Assembly (NCBI GenBank): GCA_945876745.1
Contig: CAMCPL010000007.1
Coordinates: forward strand, 49,489 to 113,488
Source: an uncultured Clostridia bacterium
GTDB taxonomy: Bacteria; Bacillota; Clostridia; Oscillospirales; Acutalibacteraceae
Reading direction: 5' to 3'
Length of the DNA: 64,000 nucleotides
Shown here: positions 26,148-35,438 of the stretch, in pieces
Layout of the letters: each line of letters starts with the position of its first letter
Numbering within the stretch: the stretch's first letter is position 1
Translations under genes and position numbers: made by a program
Notes under the pieces: generated by a model
Told to the model about the DNA's origin: nothing
Seen by the model: the letters and a program-made list of their open reading frames with translations, nothing else
The model's database searches: none

Positions 26148-27641
26148 ATGTTTTATACTTCAACAAGAAATAACGAAATCAGAGTGACTGCTTCACAGGC
26201 AATCGTACAGGGTATCAGCGAAGAGGGCGGTCTCTTTGTTCCTTGTGAAATCCCTCATTTTGATTTAGATAAAATATCGCAAATGACAAATATGTCATAC
26301 ATTCAAAGAGCAAAAACAGTACTAAAGGAATTTCTTACAGACTTTACACAGGATGAGCTCGACTATTGTGTTCAGGGCGCTTATGCAAGCGAGAAGTTCT
26401 CAAGCGAAAAAATTGCTCCGACAGTAAACGTTAAGGGTAATAAAAACATTCTTGAATTATGGCACGGACCTACCTGTGCATTTAAGGATATGGCACTTCA
26501 GCTTTTGCCGTATCTTATGACTGTTTCGGCAAAGAAGACTGCCGACGGTAAAACAATCGTTATTTTGGTTGCAACATCCGGAGATACGGGAAAAGCGGCT
26601 CTTGAGGGCTTTAAGAACGTTAAGGATACAAAGATTTTGGTGTTTTATCCGGTTGACGGCGTATCTCCTATGCAAAAGCTTCAAATGACGACTCAAGAGG
26701 GTGATAATGTTGCCGTTTGTGCCATAAACGGTAACTTTGATGACGCTCAAAGCGCAGTAAAGCAAATATTTACAAACGACGAAATTAAAGCAGAGCTTGC
26801 ACAAAAGAATATGATGTTTTCTTCTGCCAACTCTATTAACTGGGGTCGCCTTGTTCCGCAGATTGTTTATTATTTCAGCGCATATTGCGATTTGCTTGAA
26901 CAAAAGAGAATTGAACTCGGTGATGAAATAAATGTCGTTGTTCCGACCGGCAATTTCGGAAATATTCTTGCAGGATATTATGCAAAGAAAATGGGTCTTC
27001 CTATTAAAACTCTTGTTTGTGCGTCGAACTCTAATAACGTTCTTACCGATTTCTTAAAGTCAGGTAAGTACGATAAAAACAGAAAGTTTTATACTACTAC
27101 TTCGCCGTCTATGGATATTCTCATTTCATCAAATCTTGAAAGATTGCTTTATCATATGAGTGGCTGTGATTCAAGTCTTGTTAACGAGCTTATGAACGGT
27201 CTTGCAGAAAAAGGCGAATATGAGGTTAGCGTCAAGCTGATTGAAGAAATTCAGAAAACATTTGACGCAGGCTGCTGTGACGAGCAAAGCGTTAATGATA
27301 CAATTAAGCAAAATTTTGATGAAAACGGATATTTACTTGATACTCATACTGCAGTTGCTGTAAAGGTTTATGAGGATTATGTAAAGCAAACCGGTGACGA
27401 CATTGTGACTGTAATTGATTCAACTGCTTCTCCGTATAAATTTTCAAAGAGTGTTCTTACTGCTGTTACAGGTAAAGAACAGACGCTTGATGAATTTGAT
27501 ATGGTTGATGAGCTCAACGCAGTTACAGGTGCAGATGTTCCTGCTTCACTCAAGGCGTTAAAGAACAAGAGTGTTCGTTTTAATAACGTTTGTGATAAAG
27601 AAAATATGAGCGAAATGGTATTCAAGCTCCTAAATTTGTAA
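26148..27641 (+). CDS. thrC: threonine synthase
   Basis: 497 residues, of the longer THR4-like class. PLP enzyme making threonine from O-phosphohomoserine. The PLP lysine lies in WHGPTCAFKDMALQ and the glycine-rich phosphate loop is SGDTGKAAL. The N-terminal FYTSTRN is typical. ACGGAGG SD; 36 bases after yraN. Confidence 0.97.
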   Translation: MFYTSTRNNEIRVTASQAIVQGISEEGGLFVPCEIPHFDLDKISQMTNMSYIQRAKTVLKEFLTDFTQDELDYCVQGAYASEKFSSEKIAPTVNVKGNKNILELWHGPTCAFKDMALQLLPYLMTVSAKKTADGKTIVILVATSGDTGKAALEGFKNVKDTKILVFYPVDGVSPMQKLQMTTQEGDNVAVCAINGNFDDAQSAVKQIFTNDEIKAELAQKNMMFSSANSINWGRLVPQIVYYFSAYCDLLEQKRIELGDEINVVVPTGNFGNILAGYYAKKMGLPIKTLVCASNSNNVLTDFLKSGKYDKNRKFYTTTSPSMDILISSNLERLLYHMSGCDSSLVNELMNGLAEKGEYEVSVKLIEEIQKTFDAGCCDEQSVNDTIKQNFDENGYLLDTHTAVAVKVYEDYVKQTGDDIVTVIDSTASPYKFSKSVLTAVTGKEQTLDEFDMVDELNAVTGADVPASLKALKNKSVRFNNVCDKENMSEMVFKLLNL

Positions 27642-27649
27642 ATTAAAAG

Positions 27650-27677
27650 CGGCTCATTTTTTGAGCCACTTTTTTTC
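27650..27677. terminator. bidirectional terminator between thrC and the DUF1540 gene
   Basis: Stem GGCTCA/TGAGCC with flanking pairs (27650-27657 with 27662-27669). A run of T follows on the plus strand and CTTTTAATTT on the minus strand. Confidence 0.85.
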
Positions 27678-27684
27678 CGACAGA

Positions 27685-27855
27685 TTAATTACATTTACAG
27701 CTGCTGTCACATCGGAAGGTTTCGCAATTCGTTTCCTTTGTTGACTTTGCATTTGTTGTGCCTACCTTGATATGGCCTGCCGTACAGGCGTTTGACATAT
27801 CATGATATACGCAATTCTTTACTTCGCATGAGATACCTTTAATTTCGTCTTTCAT
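27685..27855 (-). CDS. DUF1540 small Cys-rich protein
   Basis: 56 residues from the ATG at 27855 with an AAGGGAG SD. Pattern CEVKNCVYHDMSNACTAGHIKVG (read as CEVKNCVYH, then CTAGHIKVG) is the DUF1540 signature. More Cys follow near the end (CETFRC, CDSSCKC). Such proteins are probably metal-binding and are common in Clostridia; some are spore-associated. Function unknown. Confidence 0.85.
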   Translation of the reverse strand: MKDEIKGISCEVKNCVYHDMSNACTAGHIKVGTTNAKSTKETNCETFRCDSSCKCN

Positions 27856-27916
27856 TTTTTCACTCCCTTTCATTTTTAGTTTTAACAAAAGCATTATTTT
27901 TATACAAGGAGAAAAC

Positions 27917-28597
27917 GTGTCACTTTTTGCAATTTCGGATACACATTTGTCGTTTGGAACGGATAAGCCGATGGATTCTTTTCCGGGCTGGAACGATTAT
28001 GTTTACAGGATAGAAAAAAATTGGAACAGCGTTGTTAATAACGATGATACCGTCGTTATCGCAGGTGATATAAGCTGGGCAATGAATTTTGATGAATTAC
28101 TTGCCGATTTCAGCTTTATTAATTCTCTCAACGGAAAGAAGATTATTATTAAGGGTAATCACGATTATTGGTGGAATACTGCTTCAAAAATGAATAAATT
28201 TTTAGAAGCTAATAATTTTGAAACTATTAGTATTTTGTCAAACAATTCCTTTGATGTTGACGGAATTTCCGTTTGTGGAAGCAGAGGCTGGTCACTTGAC
28301 GTTGAAGACGAGCATGATGAAAAGGTTCTTAACAGGGAAGTAGGCAGATTAAAAATGTCGCTTGACAGTGCTGTCAATGATGAAAAAATTGTTTTTATTC
28401 ATTATCCGCCTGTAACAACCGACAAAAGGTGTGACGAAATTGTAAACGTTCTAAAAGATTACGGAATAAAAAAATGCTATTATGGGCATCTTCACGGTGT
28501 AGCGGCAAAATTTGCCGTTGATGATGAAATAGACGGTATAAAATTCAGTCTTATTTCGTGTGATAGGCTCGGATTTATGCCAAAACTCATAAGATAA
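27917..28597 (+). CDS. calcineurin-type metallophosphoesterase
   Basis: 226 residues, GTG start with an AAGGAG SD. Metal-binding motifs in order: SDTHLS, GDISWA, GNHDYWW, and GHLHG near the C-terminus. Cytoplasmic. Substrate unknown. Confidence 0.88.
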   Translation: MSLFAISDTHLSFGTDKPMDSFPGWNDYVYRIEKNWNSVVNNDDTVVIAGDISWAMNFDELLADFSFINSLNGKKIIIKGNHDYWWNTASKMNKFLEANNFETISILSNNSFDVDGISVCGSRGWSLDVEDEHDEKVLNREVGRLKMSLDSAVNDEKIVFIHYPPVTTDKRCDEIVNVLKDYGIKKCYYGHLHGVAAKFAVDDEIDGIKFSLISCDRLGFMPKLIR

Positions 28598-28651
28598 GTC
28601 AATATTTTGTATAATTTTTAGTAATATGACAATAATATTTAATAATTAATA

Positions 28652-28680
28652 TTGTAATTTATGTTAGTTTGTGGTAAAAT
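28652..28680 (+). promoter_or_regulatory. sigma-A-type promoter for tig
   Basis: TTGTAA (28652-28657), 17-base spacer, TAAAAT (28675-28680), 42 bases before the trigger factor ATG. Confidence 0.65.
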
Positions 28681-28722
28681 GCTACGGTAACTAATTCAAA
28701 AATACATAAGGAGGTCATTTTT

Positions 28723-30003
28723 ATGGCACTTAAATCATCTAATAAGATTGATACTAATGTTTATGAGCTTGAAATTACAGTTGACGCTCAGACATTTACT
28801 GACGCTTGTAAGCAGGCTTACTTAAAACAAAGAAAGTCAATTCAAATTCCCGGCTTCCGTAAGGGTAAGGCTACTCAGGGTATGGTAGAAAAGGTATACG
28901 GCGAGGGTGTATTCTTTGAAGACGCGCTTGAAATCGTTTATCCTAAAGCAGTAGGCGACGCTTTTGATGAAGCAGGACTTAATGTTGTTGACCAGCCGTC
29001 GGATGTTGATTTTCCGGTTATGAGCAAGCAAGAGGGCGTAGTTATCACTATGAAGGTTACTACATATCCCGAAGTTACTCTCGGTGAATACAAGGGCGTT
29101 AAGGGCAAAATGCTCGATACTGTTGCAACCGATGAGGATGTTGAAGCAGAGCTCAAGAATATGCAGGACAGAAATTCCCGTCTTGTAACAATTGACGACA
29201 GAAAGTCACAGATGGGCGATACCTGTGATATTAACTTCGAGGGCTTTGTAGACGGCGTTGCTTTTGAGGGCGGCAAGGGTGAAAATTATCCTCTTGAGCT
29301 TGGTTCTAACAGCTTTATTCCCGGATTTGAGGAGCAGGTTGCAGACCGTGAAACAGGCGAGGAATTTGATGTAAACGTTACATTCCCTGAAGAATACGAG
29401 CCTTCTCTTGCTGGCAAGGACGCTGTTTTCAAGTGTAAGATTAACGAGATTAAGGCAAAAGAAATGCCTGAGCTTGACGATGAATTTGCAAAGGATGTTT
29501 CCGAATTTGATACTCTTGATGAGCTCAAAGAGGATTTGAAAAAGCAAATCAGCGAAAGAAAAGAAGCAAACGCAAAGACTGATTTTGAAAATCAGATAAT
29601 TGACCAAATTGTTGAGGATATGCAGGCTGAAATTCCGGAATGTATGTTTACTCAAAAGTGTGACGATATGGTACAGGATTATGCATACAGACTTCAAATG
29701 CAGGGTCTTGACCTTAACACATATCTCGGCTATCTCGGTCAAACCATGGAGCAGTTCAAGGAGCAGTTTATGGAGGGTGCAAAGCACCAGGTAAAGGTTA
29801 AATTAGCTCTTGACGCTATCGTAAAGGCTGAAAATATTGAGGCTACCGAGGAAGAAATCGAGCAAGAGGTTGCAAAACTTGCCGAGCAATATTCAATGGA
29901 TGCAGAGCAGATTAAAAAGGCTGTTCCTGCCGAACAGTTAAGCGCTGATATCGTAACTCGCAAGGCTGTTGATTTTGTTGTTGAAAACGCAGTTAAAGAG
30001 TAA
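28723..30003 (+). CDS. tig: trigger factor, ribosome-bound chaperone and prolyl isomerase
   Basis: 426 residues, usual length. Ribosome-binding signature PGFRKGKATQGMVEKVYG in the N-domain, FKBP-like domain about 150-240, helical C-domain. Start of the tig-clpP-clpX order; AAGGAGG SD. Confidence 0.98.
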   Translation: MALKSSNKIDTNVYELEITVDAQTFTDACKQAYLKQRKSIQIPGFRKGKATQGMVEKVYGEGVFFEDALEIVYPKAVGDAFDEAGLNVVDQPSDVDFPVMSKQEGVVITMKVTTYPEVTLGEYKGVKGKMLDTVATDEDVEAELKNMQDRNSRLVTIDDRKSQMGDTCDINFEGFVDGVAFEGGKGENYPLELGSNSFIPGFEEQVADRETGEEFDVNVTFPEEYEPSLAGKDAVFKCKINEIKAKEMPELDDEFAKDVSEFDTLDELKEDLKKQISERKEANAKTDFENQIIDQIVEDMQAEIPECMFTQKCDDMVQDYAYRLQMQGLDLNTYLGYLGQTMEQFKEQFMEGAKHQVKVKLALDAIVKAENIEATEEEIEQEVAKLAEQYSMDAEQIKKAVPAEQLSADIVTRKAVDFVVENAVKE

Positions 30004-30028
30004 TACTTTATAAAGGAAAGTGATATAT

Positions 30029-30619
30029 ATGGCATCAATGCCTTATGTTATTGAACAATCAAGCTCAGGTGAGCGCAGTGTTGATATTTTTTCAAGACTT
30101 CTGTCGGATAGAATCATAGTTTTGTCAGATGAGGTTAACGATCAAACTGCTTCGCTCGTTGTTGCACAGCTTTTGTTTCTTGAAAGTCAGGATAGTACAA
30201 AGGATATTTCGCTCTATATTAATTCACCGGGCGGATCAGTTACTGCCGGACTGGCAATTTATGACACTATGAATTACATCAAGTGTGATGTTTCTACTAT
30301 TTGTGTCGGTATGGCTGCAAGCATGGGTGCATTTCTTCTCAGCAGCGGTGCAAAGGGCAAGAGAATCGCATTGCCTAACAGTGAAATTCTTATTCATCAG
30401 CCGCTTGTCGGCGGACACGGAATTACAGGTCAGGCAACAGATGTTGAAATTGCCGCAAAAAATCTCCTTAAAACTAAGGAAAAGCTCAACAGAATTCTTG
30501 CTCAAAACTGCGGCAAGGATTACGAGACACTTGTTAAGGATACAGACAGAGATAACTGGATGTCCGCAAACGAAGCTATGGAATACGGCTTGGTTGACAA
30601 AGTAATAGACAAGAGATAG
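30029..30619 (+). CDS. clpP: ClpP, ATP-dependent protease proteolytic subunit
   Basis: 196 residues from the ATG at 30029 with AAAGGA upstream. Catalytic triad: Ser98 in GMAASMGAF, His in SEILIHQP, Asp in [10 protein letters not shown]. Works with ClpX encoded next. Twelve bases before the clpX start. Confidence 0.98.
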   Translation: MASMPYVIEQSSSGERSVDIFSRLLSDRIIVLSDEVNDQTASLVVAQLLFLESQDSTKDISLYINSPGGSVTAGLAIYDTMNYIKCDVSTICVGMAASMGAFLLSSGAKGKRIALPNSEILIHQPLVGGHGITGQATDVEIAAKNLLKTKEKLNRILAQNCGKDYETLVKDTDRDNWMSANEAMEYGLVDKVIDKR

Positions 30620-30630
30620 GAGACTCCGTT

Positions 30631-31908
30631 TTGGCAAAAGATGATTCTAATATAAAAGTTGCAAGATGTTCTTTTTGCGGAAAAAGCGAGTCAATGGTAC
30701 AAAGGCTTATTGAGGGTCCGGGAGTATTTATTTGCGACGAGTGTATTTCTCTTTGCAACGATTTAATTGCGCAGAGTACTCCTGTAAGACCTGCAAGCAG
30801 GGAAAACAATATTGTAATTCCGAAGCCTATGGAAATTAAGCAGAAGCTTGATGAATACGTTATCGGGCAGGATGAAGCAAAAAAATATCTTTCGGTAGCT
30901 GTTTATAACCACTATAAGAGAATTTTTTATTCCTCAAACGGTGATGTCGACCTGCAAAAGAGTAATATTTTGCTTTTGGGTCCGACGGGCGTCGGTAAGA
31001 CAATGCTTGCCCAAACTCTTGCAAAAATTCTCGACGTTCCGTTTGCTATTGCCGACGCGACCACCCTTACCGAAGCAGGCTATGTCGGAGAAGATGTTGA
31101 AAATATTTTGCTTCGTCTTATTCAGGCGGCTGATTTCGATATTGAAAAGGCTCAACGTGGAATTATTTATGTTGACGAAATAGACAAGATTTCACGCAAA
31201 AGCGAAAACCGTTCTATAACTCGTGACGTAAGCGGTGAGGGCGTTCAGCAGGCTCTTTTGAAAATTCTTGAGGGTACCGTATCAAATGTTCCTCCGGGAG
31301 GCGGAAGAAAGCATCCGCAACAGGAATTTATTCAAATTGATACTACAAATATTTTGTTTATTTGCGGCGGCGCTTTTGACGGAATTGAAAAGATTATTGA
31401 AAAACGCCTCGGAAAAGGCTCACTCGGATTTGGCTCTGAGCTTAGTAAAAATATTGAAAATAAACAGGATATTCTAAAAAATGTTACTCAACATGATTTA
31501 GTTAAATACGGACTTATTCCGGAGCTTATCGGCAGAATACCGGTTGTTACCGTTCTTGATGAGCTCGATAAGGAGGCTCTTGTTCGTATTATGACAGAAC
31601 CTAAAAATTCTATCGTCAAGCAATATACAAAGCTTTTCGAGATGGACGATGTTGTTCTTGAGTTTGAAAAAGGAGCATTAAACGCAATTGCCGATATTAC
31701 ACTTGAGAGAAAAACAGGTGCAAGAGGATTAAGAAGTGTATTTGAGAATATACTTGGCGATTTAATGTTCAGCGTTCCGTCCGATTGCACTATTGAAAAA
31801 ATAGTTGTTACCGAGGATTGCGTTAAAAACAATACTTCTCCGTTAATAAGGACGGATAAAAACAGAAAGCCTGTTATTCTTCATTCCGAGGATTTGAAAA
31901 AAGCATAA
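30631..31908 (+). CDS. clpX: ClpX, ATPase subunit of the Clp protease
   Basis: 425 residues, TTG start with AGGAGA upstream. N-terminal zinc finger CSFCGKS...CDECISLC, Walker A GPTGVGKT, sensor region, and the [10 protein letters not shown] block. Unfolds substrates and feeds them to ClpP. Confidence 0.98.
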   Translation: MAKDDSNIKVARCSFCGKSESMVQRLIEGPGVFICDECISLCNDLIAQSTPVRPASRENNIVIPKPMEIKQKLDEYVIGQDEAKKYLSVAVYNHYKRIFYSSNGDVDLQKSNILLLGPTGVGKTMLAQTLAKILDVPFAIADATTLTEAGYVGEDVENILLRLIQAADFDIEKAQRGIIYVDEIDKISRKSENRSITRDVSGEGVQQALLKILEGTVSNVPPGGGRKHPQQEFIQIDTTNILFICGGAFDGIEKIIEKRLGKGSLGFGSELSKNIENKQDILKNVTQHDLVKYGLIPELIGRIPVVTVLDELDKEALVRIMTEPKNSIVKQYTKLFEMDDVVLEFEKGALNAIADITLERKTGARGLRSVFENILGDLMFSVPSDCTIEKIVVTEDCVKNNTSPLIRTDKNRKPVILHSEDLKKA

Positions 31909-31918
31909 TGCTGTTATC

Positions 31919-31962
31919 AGACTGTAAGTATGTATTTGCATATTTACAGTCTTTTTATTTTT
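31919..31962 (+). terminator. Rho-independent terminator after clpX
   Basis: Fourteen-bp stem with one G-U pair (31919-31932 with 31939-31952), six-base loop, then TTTTATTTTT. Confidence 0.9.
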
Positions 31963-32077
31963 AGTTATAACTTGCTTCGGACTTGCATATTGTAAATTGA
32001 ATAAAGCAATATTGCATAAAATGAAATCAGGGCGACTGCAACCTGATAAGAAAAAATTATGAGCGGTCTGAAAGGCA

Positions 32078-33577
32078 ATGGTGACTAATAATATGGATAT
32101 AAAAAAGGATTTTTCCTGTCTGTCAAAAAATGTTCTTTGCTTAAGCAAGACGATTAATATAGACAGAAGCTATCAACAGACTATCGAGGGGTATCTTGAT
32201 GATATTTATAAAATAGTTAAATGCTCCTGTCATTCGTACGTAACGTCCTGTGATGTTACCGAAGATAACGCTGTAATATCAGGCAAAACAAAAATATGTC
32301 TTACATATTCAAATGAAGATAACGAGCTGATGTTTGCCGAATTTTTAGAGGACTTTAGCGAAAAGGTTAATTTAGACGGAGTATCTTCTTCTGCGTTTGC
32401 GTGCGCAGTTGCTTGTGATAAATATTGTAATTTTCGAGTCATTAATCAACGAAGAATTGATGTGCATACAACCTTTCAGATAGCCTTAAAGGTTTATGAT
32501 TTACAAAGCACGAGCGTTATTGATAAGTGTGCCTCATCAAAGTTAAATACAATTGAAGTAAATGAAATAAGCGTTGAAAATTCCGTTATCGGACGTATTG
32601 ATTTTGAAGAAGAAGCGTCTCTTTCTGCTTCAAACGACGGAATAAAGAGAGTAATCGGGTTTGATACGCAAATAAAGCTTATTGATGAAAAAACGGTTAA
32701 CGATAAAATTTTTATCAAAGTGAGCGTTAGCGTTACTGCTCTTTATACAAACAACAAAAACGAAATTGAAAAAATCACTCACAGCTTTGAGGTTTCTAAA
32801 ATATTCGAGGTTGTGGGCATAAACGAAAATTCAAAATGCTTTATTGAGCTTTTTGAGGGTTGTTTTTATCTTAAAGCTAAAAGCTATTCCGACAATACAA
32901 ACGGAAAAATTGAGATATACGGTGACATATACGCGAATATTACCGTGCTTAACGAGATTAAAAGACAAATTATTACCGACGGATATATTGCCGGTTTTAA
33001 GACAGAAAACAAATATACAAATTATAATTGCTGCTCAGAACCGAGCCTGTTTGAGAAATCCGTGAGCGAAAAATTCAGTATTAAAGCATCACAGCCGATT
33101 AAAAAAATAACCTCTTTATGGGTTGATATTGTTCAATGCTGCAAAAAAGGAGACAAAATTTTAATTACTATGTGCGCTTCAATGATTTACGAATCGTCAC
33201 AGGATGAGCTTTTGTATATGAGCGTCACAAAAGAGCTTAACTACGATTTTTCAAAGCAATCTTTTGTTGTAATTAAAGCCTGCTTGAACAGTTATGATTT
33301 TAATATTACAGACGAAACAACAATAGTTATAAATGTCGATTTCAAAATTGAGGGTTGTGCTGTAAACGAATACACATTGACAGCACTTTCCGATATCGAA
33401 TGTGGCGAAAGTGTGAAAAATTCACCTGCGGTAACACTTTATTTTGCAAAGGCACAGGAAAAGCTTTGGGATATTGCAAAAAAGTTTTCATCCGACACAC
33501 AGCTTATAAAATCCGAAAATGATTTGCAGGACGATATTATAGACGCAAATAAAGTAATAATAATACCCGGAATATAG
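32078..33577 (+). CDS. sipL: SipL-like spore coat/envelope assembly protein (SPOCS/DUF3794 domains plus LysM)
   Basis: About 499 residues. The bulk consists of SPOCS/DUF3794-type repeats; the last 60 residues (AKAQEKLWDIAKKFSSDTQLIKSEN...IIPGI) form a LysM domain. This is the arrangement of C. difficile SipL, which binds SpoIVA through its LysM domain on the forespore surface. spoIVA follows eight bases later. The start is uncertain: ATG 32078, GTG 32081 and ATG 32093 are all in frame, and AAAGG lies right before the first two. Confidence 0.88.
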   Translation: MVTNNMDIKKDFSCLSKNVLCLSKTINIDRSYQQTIEGYLDDIYKIVKCSCHSYVTSCDVTEDNAVISGKTKICLTYSNEDNELMFAEFLEDFSEKVNLDGVSSSAFACAVACDKYCNFRVINQRRIDVHTTFQIALKVYDLQSTSVIDKCASSKLNTIEVNEISVENSVIGRIDFEEEASLSASNDGIKRVIGFDTQIKLIDEKTVNDKIFIKVSVSVTALYTNNKNEIEKITHSFEVSKIFEVVGINENSKCFIELFEGCFYLKAKSYSDNTNGKIEIYGDIYANITVLNEIKRQIITDGYIAGFKTENKYTNYNCCSEPSLFEKSVSEKFSIKASQPIKKITSLWVDIVQCCKKGDKILITMCASMIYESSQDELLYMSVTKELNYDFSKQSFVVIKACLNSYDFNITDETTIVINVDFKIEGCAVNEYTLTALSDIECGESVKNSPAVTLYFAKAQEKLWDIAKKFSSDTQLIKSENDLQDDIIDANKVIIIPGI

Positions 33578-33585
33578 GAGGATAT

Positions 33586-35061
33586 ATGGATACTGAAATT
33601 TACACAGATATTTGTGAAAGAACAGGCGGCGATATATATATCGGCGTAGTAGGACCTGTCAGAACAGGTAAGTCTACATTTATTAAAAGATTTATGGACA
33701 CAGTTGTTATTCCAAATATTCCCGATGGATTTCGTCAGGAACGCGCGAAAGACGAGCTTCCTCAATCTGCTGCGGGCAGAACTATTATGACAACAGAGCC
33801 CAAATTTATACCTGAAGATGCAATTGAACTCTCGTTAGAGGATAAGGCTCGGTTAAAAGTCAGAATGATTGACTGTGTAGGCTATATTGTGCCGAGCAGC
33901 GAGGGATATTTTGACGAAGACGGTCCGAGAATGGTTATGACTCCGTGGAGTAATGAGGAAATACCATTTAATCTTGCGGCGGAAATCGGGACAAAAAAGG
34001 TTATTGACGAACATTCTACAATAGGAATTGTAGTTACAACCGACGGCAGTATAAGTCAAATTCCAAGGCAGGAATATGAGGAGGCAGAGGAGAGGGTTAT
34101 CAATCAGCTCAAAGAAATAAATAAGCCCTTTGCAATTATTCTCAACAGTACAACGCCTCAAAGCAGTGAGTGTAAAAATCTTGTTAAACAAATGACCGAA
34201 AAGTATGATAAACCTGTAATAGCCGTAAATTGTTTAGAATTAAACGAAGATACAATAAAAGAAATTCTGTCTGCCGTTTTGTACGAATTTCCTGTTACTT
34301 CAATCGGAATTAATCTTCCGAGCTGGTTTAAGAGTCTTGACAGCGACGACGAGTTGAGAAAAAATATTATGTCTTACATCAAAAACAGTTCGGCTTGTGT
34401 TTCAACTGTCAGAACGGTAAAAGCATTTAATGACGCTGTTTCAAAACAAAAGGATATAAACAACGTAAGCATTTGCGACGTGGATTTATCAAACGGCAGT
34501 GTAATCATTAATGCCGACATTGATTCGGCTCATTTTTACTCGGTTTTATCAAAGAAATGCTGTGCCGAAATACATAATGAGCAGGAGCTTATGCAGGAAA
34601 TTTGCAATCTTGCAAGAATTAAAAAAGAATATTCGACAATAGCAGATGCACTTGAGCAAGTGGAACAAACAGGTTACGGTATTGTTATGCCTACGGTTGA
34701 ACAGCTTTCTCTTGAAGAACCGGAAATTATGAAGCAGGGCGGTAAATACGGCGTAAGACTTAAGGCTCACGCACCGTCAATTCATTTGATAAAATGTAAT
34801 ACATATACCGAGGTTGCGCCGATTGTAGGTAGCGAAAGCCAAAGCGAGGAGCTTGTTATGTATCTTCTCAAGGAATTTGAAAACAATCCGAGCGAAATTT
34901 GGAATACTAATATTTTCGGTAAGTCACTTCATTCTCTTGTAAATGAGGGGCTCAATAACAAGCTGTATCGTATGCCTGAGGACGCAAGGAATAAGTTTAG
35001 AGAAACTATTGAAAGGGTAATCAACGAGGGCTGCAGCGGACTTATTTGTATAATTTTGTAA
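33586..35061 (+). CDS. spoIVA: SpoIVA, spore coat morphogenetic ATPase
   Basis: 491 residues, the usual length. SpoIVA polymerises around the forespore in an ATP-dependent way and forms the basement layer of the coat. Walker A-like GPVRTGKSTFIKRFMD near residue 24, DCVGY as Walker B-like, and the conserved short C-terminus. Follows sipL with GGAGGA upstream. Clear evidence that the organism is a spore former or descends from one. A sigma-E promoter was not confidently found. Confidence 0.98.
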   Translation: MDTEIYTDICERTGGDIYIGVVGPVRTGKSTFIKRFMDTVVIPNIPDGFRQERAKDELPQSAAGRTIMTTEPKFIPEDAIELSLEDKARLKVRMIDCVGYIVPSSEGYFDEDGPRMVMTPWSNEEIPFNLAAEIGTKKVIDEHSTIGIVVTTDGSISQIPRQEYEEAEERVINQLKEINKPFAIILNSTTPQSSECKNLVKQMTEKYDKPVIAVNCLELNEDTIKEILSAVLYEFPVTSIGINLPSWFKSLDSDDELRKNIMSYIKNSSACVSTVRTVKAFNDAVSKQKDINNVSICDVDLSNGSVIINADIDSAHFYSVLSKKCCAEIHNEQELMQEICNLARIKKEYSTIADALEQVEQTGYGIVMPTVEQLSLEEPEIMKQGGKYGVRLKAHAPSIHLIKCNTYTEVAPIVGSESQSEELVMYLLKEFENNPSEIWNTNIFGKSLHSLVNEGLNNKLYRMPEDARNKFRETIERVINEGCSGLICIIL

Positions 35062-35066
35062 AAAAA

Positions 35067-35089
35067 CTCGGCAGTATATTACTGCCGAG
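35067..35089. terminator. bidirectional terminator between spoIVA and the zinc-ribbon gene
   Basis: Stem CTCGGCAGTA (35067-35076) with TACTGCCGAG (35080-35089), TAT loop. On the minus strand it is followed by seven T, a strong terminator; on the plus strand the T-run is weak. Confidence 0.85.
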
Positions 35090-35104
35090 AAATTTGATTA
35101 TATG

Positions 35105-35389
35105 CTAAAACTTTTTAAGCTCTTTAAGGTCGTAATTGCCGATAGCCAGCTCTTCGCCTTTTTTGAAAGACTTTCCTTTTGAGTTATCAACACCGAAAAC
35201 ACCTGCGCATTTAGGACAAACTAAAAAGTAAACATCTTCTATTTTTAATACGGGAAACTCCGGCTTAAGACTTAAGTTTGCATTAGTGAAAACGGAAAAA
35301 TTAACTTTGTTTTTGCATTTAGGACATTCAAGCAAAGCTGTTTGTCCCTGCGATGAAATTCTTTTATCCTTACCTAATCTGTACTCCAT
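35105..35389 (-). CDS. small zinc-ribbon protein
   Basis: 94 residues from the ATG at 35389, with AGGTG six bases upstream. Two CPKC knuckles (about residues 22-25 and 59-62) should bind one zinc. The rest has no motif I recognise. Divergent from the GHL10 lipoprotein gene. Function unknown. Confidence 0.7.
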   Translation of the reverse strand: MEYRLGKDKRISSQGQTALLECPKCKNKVNFSVFTNANLSLKPEFPVLKIEDVYFLVCPKCAGVFGVDNSKGKSFKKGEELAIGNYDLKELKKF

Positions 35390-35438
35390 ATAATTCACCT
35401 CATAAGTATATAATACTATATTGTCGGGAAGTGTTCAA

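Noticed and set aside
29206..29787. 193-codon minus-strand frame opposite tig
   Set aside because: Hydrophobic, low-complexity shadow of the trigger factor gene with no initiation signals.
31963..32077. Sigma-E promoter before sipL
   Set aside because: GCATATT and CATAAAAT elements are present but 23 bases apart, too far for a sigma-E promoter; left unassigned.
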